A DNA stretch of 64,000 nt from Haematobacter massiliensis (GTDB taxonomy: Bacteria > Pseudomonadota > Alphaproteobacteria > Rhodobacterales > Rhodobacteraceae), in assembly GCF_000740795.1 (NCBI RefSeq), contig NZ_JGYG01000008.1, positions 1 to 64,000 of the forward strand. Reading direction: 5' to 3'. Shown here piece after piece: positions 1-9,719 of the stretch. Below the pieces are notes generated by a model. That model worked only from the letters and a program-made list of their open reading frames with translations, ran no database searches and was not told where the DNA came from. A program made the translations under genes and the position numbers. How positions within the stretch are numbered: the stretch's first letter is position 1; every line of letters starts with the position of its first letter.

Positions 1-2
1 GA

Positions 3-113
3 AATCAGCGCCTTACTTGGGAAATGTGGGACTATACCATCGACACGATCGCCGATCTCCCGGCGGTCATCGAGATGATCAATATGCGCTTGGAGAATGG
101 TGAGCAGCCCTGA
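3..113 (+). CDS. C-terminal end of an unidentified protein (truncated by window start)
   Basis: An open frame enters from the left edge and ends at TGA 111-113. It codes about 36 residues ending in ...DLPAVIEMINMRLENGEQP, rich in acidic and hydrophobic residues like a genuine C-terminal helix. The other two forward frames read as arginine-rich nonsense here. I cannot name the family from this tail. Roughly 290 bp without a gene follow before the next recognisable remnant. Confidence 0.4.
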   Translation, partial: NQRLTWEMWDYTIDTIADLPAVIEMINMRLENGEQP

Positions 114-405
114 TCTATTCGCACAGCGTGATGACGGAGAAAGCGGGACCATTTGGCTCCCGCATCACCGTGGCACGGGCGACGAGGATTTGGGTGGTTC
201 CGAGGCATCGCTGCGCACCTGCGGGCGGCATGTAAATAATAATGCCTCTATCTCTGCCGCACTGCAGCAACATAAACGATCAGACGAGGCAAATACTTAT
301 TATCGATACCTTCTAAATTTGGGTTTCTTCGAAGTACGGCGCTACAGAAAGTGCCCGTGGTTTGATTGAATTCGCCCTGATGTCCGGCCCGATCGAGTTT
401 CGCCG

Positions 406-735
406 ATGTCGAAGGTTATTGCACTGGCCCTTGCCACATCCTCCGTCGCAGCACTTTCAGCGAAAGCCGGGGGAGCTTGACGGTCTAAACAGCGCTTGAG
501 GCGGAGTTCCTGGAAGGCTACGCGACCGCAGTCAACGCCGATCCCCCCGAGATCAAGATCAACTGGGTGCGGGATTCCACCGGCGTCATCACCGCAAAGC
601 TGCTGGAAGAGAAGAACAATCCGCGGGCGGATGTGGTCTGGGGTCTCGCCGCCACTTTCCTGCTGGTGCTGAAGGCAGAAGGCATAGTGGAGCCTTACGC
701 CGCCCAAGGTCTCGATACCGCATTTGTAAACCGTC
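406..735 (+). pseudogene. Remnant of 2-aminoethylphosphonate-type ABC substrate-binding protein
   Basis: ATG 406 opens a signal-peptide-like segment (MSKVIALALATSSVAALSA). A 1-2 base indel in the G run near 468-474 then breaks the frame. In the new frame the start of the mature protein is readable as SLTV[15 protein letters not shown], where TAA at 486-488 replaces the usual tyrosine codon. The following [19 protein letters not shown] and [19 protein letters not shown] are typical of the binding proteins annotated for 2-aminoethylphosphonate or iron(III) uptake. Homology stops at about 735, where the sequence runs into the 3' end of the opposite-strand oxidoreductase. With an indel, a nonsense codon and a lost C-terminal two thirds, this is a dead gene. 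The substrate assignment rests on remembered family resemblance. Confidence 0.7.
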
Positions 736-738
736 GGC

Positions 739-1857
739 TCACCGCGCTGCAGGCAGCCGCGCGCTGACAAGCTCCGCGATGGCCAGCGAGGATGTCAGGC
801 CCGGGCTTTCGATGCCGAACAGGTTGACGAGGCCCGGTACCCCATGCACCTCCTCCCCGTCGATGCGGAAATCGGCAGCGGGGGCGCCGGGGCCGGAGAG
901 TTTCGGGCGGATGCCGCAATAGGTCGGCGCCAGCGCATCCTCCGGCAGCCCCGGCCAGTATTTACGGATTTCCGTCTGGAAATGGCCCCGCCGGGCACCG
1001 TTTACCCGGTAATCGACGGTCTCGATCCAGTCCACATCCGGGCCGAAGCGCATCCCGCCCGCAAGGTCCAGCGTCAGGTGCACCCCGAGGCCGCCGGGTT
1101 CCGGCACCGGATAGACCAGCCGCGAAAACGCGGGCCGTCCCGGCAGGCTGTAGTAGTTCCCGCGCGCATAGAGCGTCTGCGGCACATGCCCGGGCGACAG
1201 GCCCCGGATCGCAGCCGCCACCTCCGATGCATGGAGGCCCGCGGCGTTGATGAACATCCGCGCGCCCATGGTGAACCGCTCGCCGCTGGCCATGTCCCGT
1301 GTCGTGACCACAAACCCGTCCGGCACGACCTCCACCGCCTCCACCCTGCTGCCCAAGCTCAGCATCGCACCCCCCGCCTCCGCCTGGCCGAGCAGAGAGA
1401 GCATCAGCGCATGGCTGTCCACGATGCCGGTGGAGGGGGAGAGGAGCGCCGCCGTGCAGGAAAGCTGCGGCTCCATCGCCTGCGCCTCGGCCGCGCTGAG
1501 CCGCCGCAGGTCGGTCACGCCGGAGGCCGCGGCCCGCGCCACGATCCCGTCCAGCGCCGCGGTCTGATCGGCGCTCGTTGCTACGATCAGCTTGCCGCAG
1601 CGCCGGTGGGGCACGCCGTTTTCCGCGGCATAGGCATAGAGCATGTCCCGGCCGCGCACACAGAGCCGCGCCTTCAGGCTGCCGGGATCGTAGTGGATGC
1701 CCGCGTGGATAACCTCGGAATTGCGCGAGGAGGTACCGGTGCCATAGGCCGCCTCCCGCTCCAGGATCAGCACCTCCACCCCGCGCCGCGCCATTTCCCG
1801 CGCGATGGCGAGGCCCACGACGCCCGCTCCCGCGATGATGCAGTCAACCCTGTCCAT
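739..1857 (-). CDS. FAD-dependent oxidoreductase, L-2-hydroxyglutarate oxidase (LhgO)-like
   Basis: A 372-residue protein of the D-amino-acid-oxidase/glycerol-3-phosphate-dehydrogenase fold. Residues 10-15 (GAGVVG) form the FAD dinucleotide-binding loop. [11 protein letters not shown] at 47-57 is the segment typical of L-2-hydroxyglutarate oxidase and related YgaF-type flavoproteins, and the C-terminal [25 protein letters not shown] closes the FAD domain. ATG 1857 is chosen over an upstream in-frame start because GGGGGA sits 4-9 bases before it. Its start lies 17 bp after the stop of a decayed LivF-type gene, so it was probably the last gene of a transporter operon. Intactness suggests retained function. 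The exact 2-hydroxyacid substrate is not shown. Confidence 0.8.
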   Translation of the reverse strand: MDRVDCIIAGAGVVGLAIAREMARRGVEVLILEREAAYGTGTSSRNSEVIHAGIHYDPGSLKARLCVRGRDMLYAYAAENGVPHRRCGKLIVATSADQTAALDGIVARAAASGVTDLRRLSAAEAQAMEPQLSCTAALLSPSTGIVDSHALMLSLLGQAEAGGAMLSLGSRVEAVEVVPDGFVVTTRDMASGERFTMGARMFINAAGLHASEVAAAIRGLSPGHVPQTLYARGNYYSLPGRPAFSRLVYPVPEPGGLGVHLTLDLAGGMRFGPDVDWIETVDYRVNGARRGHFQTEIRKYWPGLPEDALAPTYCGIRPKLSGPGAPAADFRIDGEEVHGVPGLVNLFGIESPGLTSSLAIAELVSARLPAAR

Positions 1858-1874
1858 CAAGTTCCCCCGAACGT

Positions 1875-2246
1875 TCAACCGTAGCCGAAAGAGGTGTCTT
1901 CCAGCGCCTTCTCCCCGCCGACCTCCTCCACATTCCCGGAAAGGGCAACCCGGCCATTGCGCAGAACGTAAACTTTCGGAATGGCGTCGAGAATATGCGC
2001 CGTCGACCGGTCCACGATCAACAATGTCATGCCGGCATCGCGGTTCAGCACGGGAAGGCTCTCATGGACCCGATCCCTGACCGAGGGAGCAAGGCCCAGA
2101 GACGATTGCGCGAGGGCTGCTGCAGGATCACCCGCGCGATGGCGAGCTGTTGCTGTTCGCCGCCCGAAGGATCACCCGCGACGCCCTTGAAGCGGCTGCG
2201 CGGGATCGGGAACGCGGTCATCACCTGCTTCACGCCGAGCCTGGGA
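1875..2246 (-). pseudogene. Decayed LivF-type branched-chain amino acid ABC ATPase
   Basis: Read leftward from about 2246, the remnant begins PRLGVKQVMTAFPIPRS, then RFKGVAGDPSGGEQQQLAIARVILQQP, which is the Q-loop-to-signature part of LivF/UrtE-type ATPases (signature SGGEQQQ). The Walker B stretch is deleted and the frame shifts near 2100. In the other frame [32 protein letters not shown] follows, and the C-terminus [18 protein letters not shown] ends at the stop 1875-1877. Walker A and the N-terminal half are absent. The loss of both nucleotide-binding motifs makes this non-functional. Fragments of the matching permease and LivG ATPase occur near 30.3-30.9 kb. Confidence 0.75.
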
Positions 2247-2604
2247 CTGATGTCTGAACTGGTCAAACGAGAGAACCGCGACCTCAAGGATAATGGTCAG
2301 CCTCGTTTGAGGCCGGTTTCCTGCAGGCCCGCGACGGGCAATCCAGCCGTGATGCGCAGAAGGACAGTGTCCCGCGACGATCCGCAGGCCAAGGGGCCTG
2401 GTCCCCCCGGCATCGGCCGCCGCCGCCGGCATCCCCACGCCATGATCGTCTCGGCGCTGATCGACATGGCTTGAGGTGCGGGAACGGCGCAAACGCCTGT
2501 TTCTTCAACGTGCCGCGAGCAGGACTGATCGCGAAACGGGCGTTCACCTCTTCACCACCGCTTTGCCTCTTGCTCCGCGCCGCAAGCTCTGCACGGATGG
2601 CGAT
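2247..2604. other. No recognisable gene (358 bp)
   Basis: Between the LivF remnant and nasT no frame shows a credible protein. It should contain the nasTS promoter, but I could not single out convincing -35/-10 boxes. Confidence 0.4.
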
Positions 2605-3195
2605 ATGACGCGCACACTTTCCATCACCATCGTCGAGAAGGACCGCGAACGCGCCGCGATGATACGCGACGCGCTGATTGAGGCCGGAACGATGGACGCC
2701 GACATTACCGTCATCGGCGACGACACCGGTCTGGCGCGCCGCATCGCGGCGGCCAAACCGGATCTGGTGCTGATCGACCTCGCCTCGCCGTCACGCGACG
2801 AGATGGAGGAGCTGACGCTTGCCACCGGCCCGCTCGAACGCCCGGTGGCCATGTTCGTCGACCGCTCCGACCCCGGCCTGATCCGGGCGGCGATCGAGGC
2901 GGGCGTGTCGGCCTATGTGGTGGACGGGCTGCGCGCCGACCGCATCCGCCCGATCCTCGATGCCGCTATCGCGCGGTTCCACATGTTCCGCAATATCCGC
3001 GAGGAGCTTGCCGCCACCCGGGCCGCGCTGGAGGAGAGGAAGGTCATTGATCGGGCCAAGGGCCTTTTGATGCGCGCCAAGGGCATTAGCGAGGATGAGG
3101 CCTATGCGCTGCTCCGCCGCGCAGCCATGGACCAGAAGCGCAAAATCGCCGATGTGGCCCGCGCGCTGGTGATGGCGGCGGATCTGCTGCGATGA
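2605..3195 (+). CDS. nasT: NasT, ANTAR-domain nitrate/nitrite antitermination regulator
   Basis: A 196-residue response-regulator-like protein. Residues 1-120 are a receiver-like domain (LSITIVEKDRERAAMIRDAL; PDLVLIDLASPS), and residues 135-195 are an ANTAR RNA-binding domain (ERKVIDRAKGLLMRAKGISEDEAYALLRRAAMD). NasT binds a two-hairpin element in the leader of the nitrate operon and prevents termination. Without nitrate or nitrite it is held by NasS. Start ATG 2605 gives the normal family length; the longer upstream frame is not conserved-looking. Its stop overlaps the nasS start (ATGA), so the pair is translationally coupled. The expected target leader lies at 4457-4565, directly before nrtA. 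Confidence 0.93.
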   Translation: MTRTLSITIVEKDRERAAMIRDALIEAGTMDADITVIGDDTGLARRIAAAKPDLVLIDLASPSRDEMEELTLATGPLERPVAMFVDRSDPGLIRAAIEAGVSAYVVDGLRADRIRPILDAAIARFHMFRNIREELAATRAALEERKVIDRAKGLLMRAKGISEDEAYALLRRAAMDQKRKIADVARALVMAADLLR

Positions 3196-4364
3196 CCGGC
3201 ATACCCCTGACCGCGGGCTTCATCGCGCTGACCGATGCCGGGCCGCTGATCGTCGCGCGGGAGCTGGGCTTTGCCGAGGAGGAGGGGTTGGAGCTGAAGC
3301 TGTCTCGCCAGCCCTCCTGGTCGGCGCTGCGCGACCAATTGGCGTTCGGGCAGGTGCAGGCGGCGCATCTGCTCTCCCCCCTGCCGGTGGCGATGACGCT
3401 GGGGTTGGGCGGGCTCGGATCGGCGGTGGACGTGGTACAGGTGATGTCCATCGGCGGCATGATCATCGGAGTGTCCACCGCGCTTGGGCTGCGTCTGCGC
3501 GAGGGAGGCCACGATTTCGGCTTCGATGACGCTTATGCCGCCGGGCGCCAGCTGATCGCCGTGACTGGCGGCGCGCTGCGGATCGGGGTGCCGTTCCCGT
3601 TTTCCATGCATGCGGAACTCGTGCATTACTGGCTCGAGGCGTTGGGCCCCCTGCCGCCGGGCCTCGTGATCCGCACGGTGCCGCCGCCGCAGATGGCCGA
3701 AGCGATGGCGGCGGGCGAGATCGATGCCTTCTGTGTGGGCGAACCCTGGGGCTCCATCGCGGTGGAAACCGGAGTGGGCCAGCTTCTGCTGCCCGGGTCC
3801 GCCATCTGGTCCTTTGCGCCCGACAAGGTGCTGGCCATGCGCCATGACGTAGTGGAGGCGGAGCCGGATATGACCGCTCGGCTGATGCGTGCGCTCTGGA
3901 AGGGGGGACGCTGGCTGGCCGAACCGGGCAACATCATCGCCGCCGCCGAGCTTCTGGCGAGGCCGGAGTATGTCGGCGTTCCCCGCGCCGTGATCGAACG
4001 CGCGCTGACCCAGCATATCGTCACCATGCCCGGCGGTGAGCCGCGCCCCGTTCCGCAATTCCAGGAATTCTTTGCGGGTCTGGCGCCGTTTCCCTGGCGT
4101 AGCCAGGGGGAGTGGATCGGCGCCCGCCTGGCGCGGCGCTATGGGCTCGATGCCGAGCACGCGCGGGAGGTCGGCAAAGCGGTGTTCCGCAGCGATCTCT
4201 ACCGCGCGAATCTGGGCAGGGTTGGGGCCCTTCAGCCAGGCGCTTCCGCCAAGGTGGAGGGGGCGCTGGAGGCCGATCTGGCCTTGCCGACGCGGCAGGG
4301 AACCATGATTCTGAGCCGCAGCCGTTTCTTTGACGGCGCGATTTTCGACCCGGATCGCAGCTGA
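3192..4364 (+). CDS. nasS: NasS, nitrate/nitrite sensor of the NrtA/CmpA fold
   Basis: A 390-residue protein of the nitrate-binding NrtA/CmpA family without a signal peptide (starts MTGIPLTAGFIALTDAGPLI), which separates cytoplasmic NasS from exported NrtA. Shared landmarks with the downstream NrtA include AGFIALTDAGPL, FPFSMHAELVHYWLEA, TVPPPQMAEAM and FCVGEPWGSIAVETG. NasS binds NasT in the absence of nitrate or nitrite and releases it on ligand binding. It overlaps nasT by 4 bp and is followed by 283 bp of leader DNA before nrtA. The encoded pair and the RNA element together form a complete NasS-NasT regulatory circuit. Confidence 0.92.
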   Translation: MTGIPLTAGFIALTDAGPLIVARELGFAEEEGLELKLSRQPSWSALRDQLAFGQVQAAHLLSPLPVAMTLGLGGLGSAVDVVQVMSIGGMIIGVSTALGLRLREGGHDFGFDDAYAAGRQLIAVTGGALRIGVPFPFSMHAELVHYWLEALGPLPPGLVIRTVPPPQMAEAMAAGEIDAFCVGEPWGSIAVETGVGQLLLPGSAIWSFAPDKVLAMRHDVVEAEPDMTARLMRALWKGGRWLAEPGNIIAAAELLARPEYVGVPRAVIERALTQHIVTMPGGEPRPVPQFQEFFAGLAPFPWRSQGEWIGARLARRYGLDAEHAREVGKAVFRSDLYRANLGRVGALQPGASAKVEGALEADLALPTRQGTMILSRSRFFDGAIFDPDRS

Positions 4365-4456
4365 CGCCTGAATTGCAGGCAAACGCGAACAGACACATTG
4401 CGGCAGCGCGGAAAAAGGTTGGGCGATGCGGATAGGGATGCGAATAAGGTATTAAC

Positions 4457-4528
4457 GGCGAGACGACGATGTCACGCCCGACCATTGCCCGCAAAGACGT
4501 GGGTACATGAGCGAAGCCGCTCGACCCA
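4457..4528 (+). promoter_or_regulatory. Two-hairpin ANTAR (NasT) recognition element in the nrtA leader
   Basis: Hairpin 1 (4457-4478) pairs GGCG/CGCC and GAC/GTC around the hexaloop GACGAT. Hairpin 2 (4500-4528) pairs TGGGT/ACCCA and GAGC/GCTC around the hexaloop GAAGCC. Both loops share A at position 2 and G at position 4. ANTAR targets are known as paired hairpins with six-base loops carrying conserved A and G, usually A1 and G4, so the A2 here is a deviation. Hairpin 2 uses bases that also form the 5' arm of the terminator at 4517-4565, so the two folds are mutually exclusive, as required for NasT antitermination. Confidence 0.75.
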
Positions 4529-4565
4529 TCGAGTCTTTTGACGCGACGATGGTCAGCGGTTTTTT
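4517..4565 (+). terminator. Rho-independent terminator in the nrtA leader (antiterminated by NasT)
   Basis: The 5' arm CCGCT-c-GACC-c-ATCG (4517-4531) pairs with CGAT-GGTC-AGCGG (4547-4559), giving 13 paired bases with two bulges. TTTTTT at 4560-4565 follows immediately. It lies 82 bp before nrtA and overlaps the 3' arm of ANTAR hairpin 2. The terminator is therefore predicted to form when NasT is not bound. Confidence 0.8.
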
Positions 4566-4647
4566 GACGTTCCCCCACCCGATACCTGGCCCTGCCGCCC
4601 CCTGTTCAGATCCGGTCCCAGCCAGACCTTAGCCAAGGATTACCCTG

Positions 4648-6000
4648 ATGCGTTGCATTCTCGCGATTCTCGCGACGACCAGTCTTGTCTCGCCGGCGCT
4701 TGCCGCAGGTCTGGAAAAGGACGAACTGACGCTCGGCTTCATCAAGCTGACCGACATGGCCCCCCTCGCCATCGCCAAGGAAAAGGGCTTTTTCGAGGAT
4801 GAGGGCCTCTTTGTCACGCTGGAGGCGCAGTCGAACTGGAAGGTGCTGCTCGACCGGGTGATCTCGGGCGAGCTGGACGGCGCGCATATGCTGGCCGGCC
4901 AACCGTTGGCCGCCACCATCGGCTACGGCACCAAGGGTGCCATCGTCACCCCGTTTTCGATGGACCTGAACGGCAATGCCATCACCATGTCGAACGCGGT
5001 CTGGGACGAGATGAAGCCCCATGTGACGATGGGCGCCGACGGCAAGCCGCAGCACCCGATTTCCGCCGCCGCGTTGAAGCCGGTGGTGGCCGATTATGCC
5101 GATGCCGGTACCCCCTTCAGCCTCGGCATGGTGTTCCCCGTCTCCACCCACAATTACGAACTGCGCTACTGGCTGGCGGCGGGCGGCATCGCGCCGGGCT
5201 ATTATTCGACCGAGGATACCTCCGGCCAGATCGGCGGCGAGGTGCTGATCTCCGTCACGCCGCCGCCGCAGATGCCCTCCACCCTGGAGGCGGGGACCAT
5301 CCTCGGTTATTCGGTGGGCGAGCCGTGGAACCAGGCGGCGGTGGCCAAGGGCATCGGCGTGCCGGTCATCACCGACAACGACATCTTCCACAACAATCCC
5401 GAAAAGGTCTTCGGCGTCACCGCCCAGTTCGCCGAGGAAAACCCCGAGACGCTGAAGGCGCTGACCAAGGCGCTCATCCGCGCCGCCATGTGGCTGGACG
5501 AGGGCGACAACGCCAACCGGGCCGAGGCGGTGGAGATCCTGTCGCGCCCCGAATATGTCGGCGCCGACCGGGCGGTGATCGCCAACTCCATGACCGGCAC
5601 CTTTGAATACGAAAAAGGCGACAAGCGCCCGGCGCCGGATTTCAACGTCTTCTTCCGCTACCACGCCACACTGCCCTATTATTCCGACGCCATCTGGACG
5701 CTGACCCAGATGCGCCGCTGGGGCCAGATCCCGGAGGCCAAATCCGACGCCTGGTATGCCGAGACCGCGGCGGCCGTTTACAAGCCCGCCATCTACAAGG
5801 AGGCTGCCGAGGCGCTGATCGCCGACGGTCATGCGACGGCCGCCGATTTCGACCTTGCCACCGACGGCTACAAACCGGCCAGCGCCGAGTTCATCGATGC
5901 CATCCCCTTCGATCCCCGCCAGCCCAACGCCTACATCGACAGCCTGCCCATCGGCCTCAAAGGGTCGCAGCGGGTCGTCGGCGGCGAAATCACCAACTGA
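4648..6000 (+). CDS. nrtA: NrtA, periplasmic nitrate-binding protein of the nitrate ABC transporter
   Basis: A 450-residue substrate-binding protein. Residues 1-19 ([19 protein letters not shown]) form a Sec signal peptide, and the mature part begins [20 protein letters not shown]. The nitrate-binding fold is marked by [54 protein letters not shown] and [16 protein letters not shown]. It delivers nitrate, possibly also nitrite, to NrtB/NrtCD. AAGGAT lies just ahead of ATG 4648. It is the first structural gene after the antitermination leader, so its expression and that of all downstream genes should depend on NasS-NasT. Confidence 0.95.
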   Translation: MRCILAILATTSLVSPALAAGLEKDELTLGFIKLTDMAPLAIAKEKGFFEDEGLFVTLEAQSNWKVLLDRVISGELDGAHMLAGQPLAATIGYGTKGAIVTPFSMDLNGNAITMSNAVWDEMKPHVTMGADGKPQHPISAAALKPVVADYADAGTPFSLGMVFPVSTHNYELRYWLAAGGIAPGYYSTEDTSGQIGGEVLISVTPPPQMPSTLEAGTILGYSVGEPWNQAAVAKGIGVPVITDNDIFHNNPEKVFGVTAQFAEENPETLKALTKALIRAAMWLDEGDNANRAEAVEILSRPEYVGADRAVIANSMTGTFEYEKGDKRPAPDFNVFFRYHATLPYYSDAIWTLTQMRRWGQIPEAKSDAWYAETAAAVYKPAIYKEAAEALIADGHATAADFDLATDGYKPASAEFIDAIPFDPRQPNAYIDSLPIGLKGSQRVVGGEITN

Positions 6001-6011
6001 GAGCCCGAGCC

Positions 6012-7088
6012 ATGACCGCCATCGACTCCGCCTCAACCGCGACGCGTGAGGCCAGACGCGCCCGCACCTTTGCCCGCATCGGCCAGGCCGACCGCTGGTT
6101 CCGCATCCTGGGGCTGGCCTTCCTCACCCCGCTGCTGCGGTTGATCGCGGGCGACAATCCCAAGGCGCAGGCGCGGGAGCTGTGGCAGCTCCTCGGCGTG
6201 CCGATCGTGGCGATCGCGGTGTTCCTGCTCGCCTGGGCCTGGGCCGCGCCGCAGGTGCAGACCTCGCTCGGCGCCATTCCGGGGCCAGCGCAGGTCTGGG
6301 AGCAGGCCATGCAGCTGAACGAGGAAGCCGCGCAGGAACGCGTCAAACGCACCGAATTCTATGCCCAGCAGGCGGCACGGAACGCCCAGTTCATCGCGGA
6401 CGGCCAGCCCGACAAGGTGCGCGAACGCGCCTATACCGGGCGGCCCACCTTCTATGAGCAGATCTGGACCGCGATCCAGACGGTGTTCTTCGGCTTCCTG
6501 ATCGGTACGCTGATCGCCGTGCCGCTTGGCATCCTCGCGGGCATGTCGGCGACCGCCAATGCCGCGATCAACCCGTTCATCCAGATCTTCAAGCCCGTCT
6601 CGCCGCTGGCCTGGCTGCCGATCGTCACCATGGTCGTCTCCGCCGCCATGACGAGCGGGGATGGGGGTCTTTCGAAATCCTTCATCGTCTCGGCCATCAC
6701 CGTCACGCTCTGCTCGCTCTGGCCCACGCTGATCAACACTTCGCTGGGGGTCGCCTCCATCGACAAGGATCTGGTCAATGTGTCCAAGGTTCTGAAGCTC
6801 GGCGTCTGGACCAAGGTGACGAAACTGGTGCTGCCCTCGGCGCTGCCGCTGATCTTCACCGGGCTCAGGCTCAGCCTCGGCGTGGGCTGGATGGTGCTGA
6901 TCGCGGCGGAGATGCTGGCGCAGAATCCGGGCCTTGGCAAATTCGTCTGGGACGAGTTCCAGAACGGCTCGGCTCAGTCGCTCGCCCGCATCATGGTCGC
7001 CGTGCTGACCATCGGGATCACCGGCTTCATCCTCGACCGGATGATGTTCGCGATCCAGTCGATGTTCACCTTCACCAGCAACCGGTGA
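6012..7088 (+). CDS. nrtB: NrtB, nitrate ABC transporter permease
   Basis: A 358-residue BPD-type inner-membrane permease. The N-terminal 60 residues are charged and cytoplasmic, a first membrane span lies around [21 protein letters not shown], and the permease core starts after residue 160 ([21 protein letters not shown]). The EAA-loop region is [36 protein letters not shown], which contacts the ATPase. The long hydrophilic segment at about 95-150 between the first span and the core is typical of proteobacterial NrtB. It starts 11 bp after nrtA, and its TGA overlaps a GTG start for the ATPase gene. Confidence 0.94.
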   Translation: MTAIDSASTATREARRARTFARIGQADRWFRILGLAFLTPLLRLIAGDNPKAQARELWQLLGVPIVAIAVFLLAWAWAAPQVQTSLGAIPGPAQVWEQAMQLNEEAAQERVKRTEFYAQQAARNAQFIADGQPDKVRERAYTGRPTFYEQIWTAIQTVFFGFLIGTLIAVPLGILAGMSATANAAINPFIQIFKPVSPLAWLPIVTMVVSAAMTSGDGGLSKSFIVSAITVTLCSLWPTLINTSLGVASIDKDLVNVSKVLKLGVWTKVTKLVLPSALPLIFTGLRLSLGVGWMVLIAAEMLAQNPGLGKFVWDEFQNGSAQSLARIMVAVLTIGITGFILDRMMFAIQSMFTFTSNR

Positions 7089-8751
7089 GCGCCATGATCG
7101 CATTGGAGAATGTCTCCATCGGCTTCGGCACGGGCGCCACGCGGCGCGAGGTGTTGCAGGACATCACGCTGACGGTGCGCAACGGCGAATTCCTCGCCAT
7201 CCTCGGCTTCTCCGGCACCGGCAAGACCACGCTGATGAACCTCATGGCGGGCCTTGCCCGGCCGGACCGGGGCCGCGTCACCTTCAAGGACCAGCCGATC
7301 ACCGGACCGGGGCCGGAGCGCGGGCTGGTGTTCCAGTCCTATTCGCTGATGCCCTGGCTCACCGTGAAGGGCAACGTGGCGCTGGCTGTCGATGCCGTCC
7401 ACAAGGCGAAGTCCAAGGCAGAACGCGAGGCCATCGTGGCGAAATACATCGCCATGGTCGGCCTGCCCCACGCGGTGGACCGCCGCCCGGCAGAGCTTTC
7501 GGGCGGGATGCGTCAGCGCGTCTCGGTCGCCCGCGCGTTGGCGATGAGCCCCGAGGTGCTGCTGATGGACGAGCCGCTCTCGGCGCTGGACGCGCTGACG
7601 CGGGCCAATCTCGCCGACGAGATCGAGCGGATCTGGGAGGGGGAGAAGAAGACCGTCGTCCTGGTGACGAACGACGTCGATGAGGCGATCACGCTGGCCG
7701 ACCGCATCGTCGTGCTGACCCCGGACGGGCGGCTCGGGCCGGATTTCCCGGTGACGCTGCCCCGTCCGCGCGACCGGGCCGCGATGAACCACGACCCGGC
7801 CTTCAAGGCGCTGCGGGCGGAGGTGACGAAATACCTCATGGATATCGGCATCGCCGGCAAGGCGCCCGAGACGCGCCGGCTGCCCAATGTGCTGCCGCTG
7901 CATTCCCTGCCGAAGGCGCTGGCCAAGGCCGCCGCCGCCTCGGCGGGCGACGACCGCTATCTGCAGTATTCCCAGCTCCACAAGATCTACGCGACGCCGA
8001 AGGGCCCGCTGACGGTGGTGGAGGATTTCAACCTCACGCTGAGGAAGGGCGAATTCGTCTCCCTCATCGGCCATTCCGGCTGCGGCAAATCCACCGTACT
8101 GACGATGACGGCGGGGCTGAACGGCATCTCCAAGGGCGCAATCAAGCTCGACGGGTTGCATGTGGAGGGGGCGGACCCGGAGCGCGCGGTGGTGTTCCAG
8201 TCGCCGAACCTCTTCCCTTGGCTCACCGCGCTGCAGAACGTCGCCATTGGCGTGGACCGGGTCTATCCGAACGCCACGCAGGCGGAGCGGCAGGAGGTGG
8301 TGGAATACTACCTCGAACGCGTCGGGCTGGCCGATGCCATGCACCGTCCGGCGGCCGAGATGTCGAATGGGATGCGCCAGCGGGTCGGTATCGCGCGGGC
8401 CTTCGCGCTCTCGCCCAAACTGCTGCTGCTGGATGAGCCCTTCGGGATGCTGGACAGCCTGACCCGCTGGGAATTGCAGGAGGTGCTGATGGAGGTGTGG
8501 AGCCGCACCAAGGTCACCGCCGTCTGCGTGACGCATGACGTGGACGAGGCCATCCTGCTCGCCGACCGGGTGGTGATGATGACCAACGGGCCGCGGGCCA
8601 CCATCGGCAAGATCACGGAGGTCGATCTGCCCCGCCGCGCACCCGCAAGGCGCTGCTCGACCACCCCGATTACTACACCTACCGCGAGGAGGTTCTGTCC
8701 TTCCTCGAGGAATATGAGCATGGCGCCCACAAGAAGAAGGATGCCGCGTGA
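7085..8751 (+). CDS. NrtCD, fused two-domain nitrate ABC ATPase, frameshifted near its 3' end
   Basis: Two ATPase domains lie in one chain of about 555 residues. Domain 1: Walker A GFSGTGKT (41-48), signature LSGGMRQR, Walker [13 protein letters not shown], and Asn196 replacing the H-loop histidine (VTNDVDEA). Domain 2: Walker A GHSGCGKS (329-336), signature altered to MSNGMRQR (426-433), Walker [13 protein letters not shown], normal H-loop THDVDEA. Near 8629-8645 (CCCCGCCGCGCACCC) one base appears missing. The natural tail [20 protein letters not shown]...KKKDAA then continues in another frame to TGA 8749-8751, whereas the original frame runs on to 8884 as nonsense. This may be a sequencing error or a recent mutation affecting only the last 40 or so residues. 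GTG 7085 overlaps the nrtB stop; ATG 7094 is an alternative start. Confidence 0.88.
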
Positions 8752-9698
8752 TGGACGCAGCCGCGATTCAACAGGCGGCCGCCCCGGCCGCCTTCATCCA
8801 GGCCACCGAGGTCTGGACCCCGCATCCCGGCAGCGGCCGGCTGACCCGTTCGGGCGGCCTTTACGGTGCGCTCGCCGCCTTTGACGAAACCAGCGCCGGG
8901 GAGAGCTTCGGCAAGGGCGAGGGCCTGCCGGGCCGCGCCTGGGCGGAGGCGCGGCCCGTGCTGATGCACGACCTGACCGACCCCGCCTTCCGGCGCGGCG
9001 CGGCGGCGGCGGCGTCCGGTCTCGGCGCGGCTTTGGCCGTGCCGGTCTTCTGCGGCGAGGCGCTGAAGGGCGTGCTGGTGATGTTCTTCGCCGCCGCCGA
9101 GCAGGGGGTGGGCGCGGTCGAGATCTGGAGCGAGGACGGCGATGCCCTGCGGCTCGAGGCTGGGTTCTACGGTGCCGCGACCGCCTTTCGAGAGGCGTCC
9201 GAACAGGTGGCGTTCCGGCGCGGGCAGGGCCTGCCCGGCGGCGTCTGGGGGGCGAATGCGCCCATCCTGCTGCACGGGCTGGGTCGCAGCCCGGGCTTCC
9301 TGCGGGCGGCGGCGGCACGCGCGGCGGGGCTCGACACCGGGCTCGGCCTGCCGATCCCCACCCCCTCGGGGGCGGCGCATGTGCTGACGCTGCTCTCCGC
9401 GCCCGCCACCCCGGTCGCCCGCCGGTTCGAGATCTGGCGGGTGGCCTCGGGGCGGAGCGGCCGGGCGGCCAGCGCCGCGCTGATCGACGGGTTCTGCGAC
9501 ACCGAGGGCGCGATCTTCGACAGCGACCGCCAGGTCCAGCCCTGGCAGGGCGCGGTGGGCCAGGCGATGGCCACCGGCGCCCCGGTGGTCGAGGCCGCGC
9601 CCGCGGCCCTGCCCGGCGCGCCCCGTTTCGCGGGCGTCGTCGCCCTTCCCCAGCATGTTCATGGCGAGGTGGCGCGTGTCGTCGCCTGGTTCCTCTAA
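8748..9698 (+). CDS. Two-GAF-domain protein in the nitrate operon, role unknown
   Basis: A 316-residue soluble protein built from two similar halves. Each half carries a GAF-like pattern: [22 protein letters not shown]...[20 protein letters not shown], and [22 protein letters not shown]...[22 protein letters not shown] domains bind small ligands or mediate dimerisation, and no output domain (kinase, cyclase or HTH) is attached. It overlaps the repaired nrtCD stop by 4 bp (GTGATGG) and precedes nirB by 21 bp, so it is embedded in the operon. A sensing or assembly role in nitrate assimilation is inferred from position only. Confidence 0.75.
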   Translation: MMDAAAIQQAAAPAAFIQATEVWTPHPGSGRLTRSGGLYGALAAFDETSAGESFGKGEGLPGRAWAEARPVLMHDLTDPAFRRGAAAAASGLGAALAVPVFCGEALKGVLVMFFAAAEQGVGAVEIWSEDGDALRLEAGFYGAATAFREASEQVAFRRGQGLPGGVWGANAPILLHGLGRSPGFLRAAAARAAGLDTGLGLPIPTPSGAAHVLTLLSAPATPVARRFEIWRVASGRSGRAASAALIDGFCDTEGAIFDSDRQVQPWQGAVGQAMATGAPVVEAAPAALPGAPRFAGVVALPQHVHGEVARVVAWFL

Positions 9699-9719
9699 TC
9701 CCCCCGAGGAGACCGTAAG

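Noticed and set aside
97-369. 90-residue plus-strand frame near the left edge
   Set aside because: Overlaps the end of a better frame (to 113) and reads as random composition.
844-1884. Long plus-strand frame opposite the FAD oxidoreductase
   Set aside because: It is the antisense shadow of a high-GC gene; composition rich in Arg, His and Pro with no domain.
4606-6036. 476-residue minus-strand frame opposite nrtA
   Set aside because: Antisense shadow; nrtA has signal peptide, family motifs and operon context.
7085-8884. Reading the nrtCD gene to the stop at 8884
   Set aside because: The last 80 or so residues in that frame are nonsense and overlap the GAF gene; the expected C-terminus lies in another frame ending at 8751.
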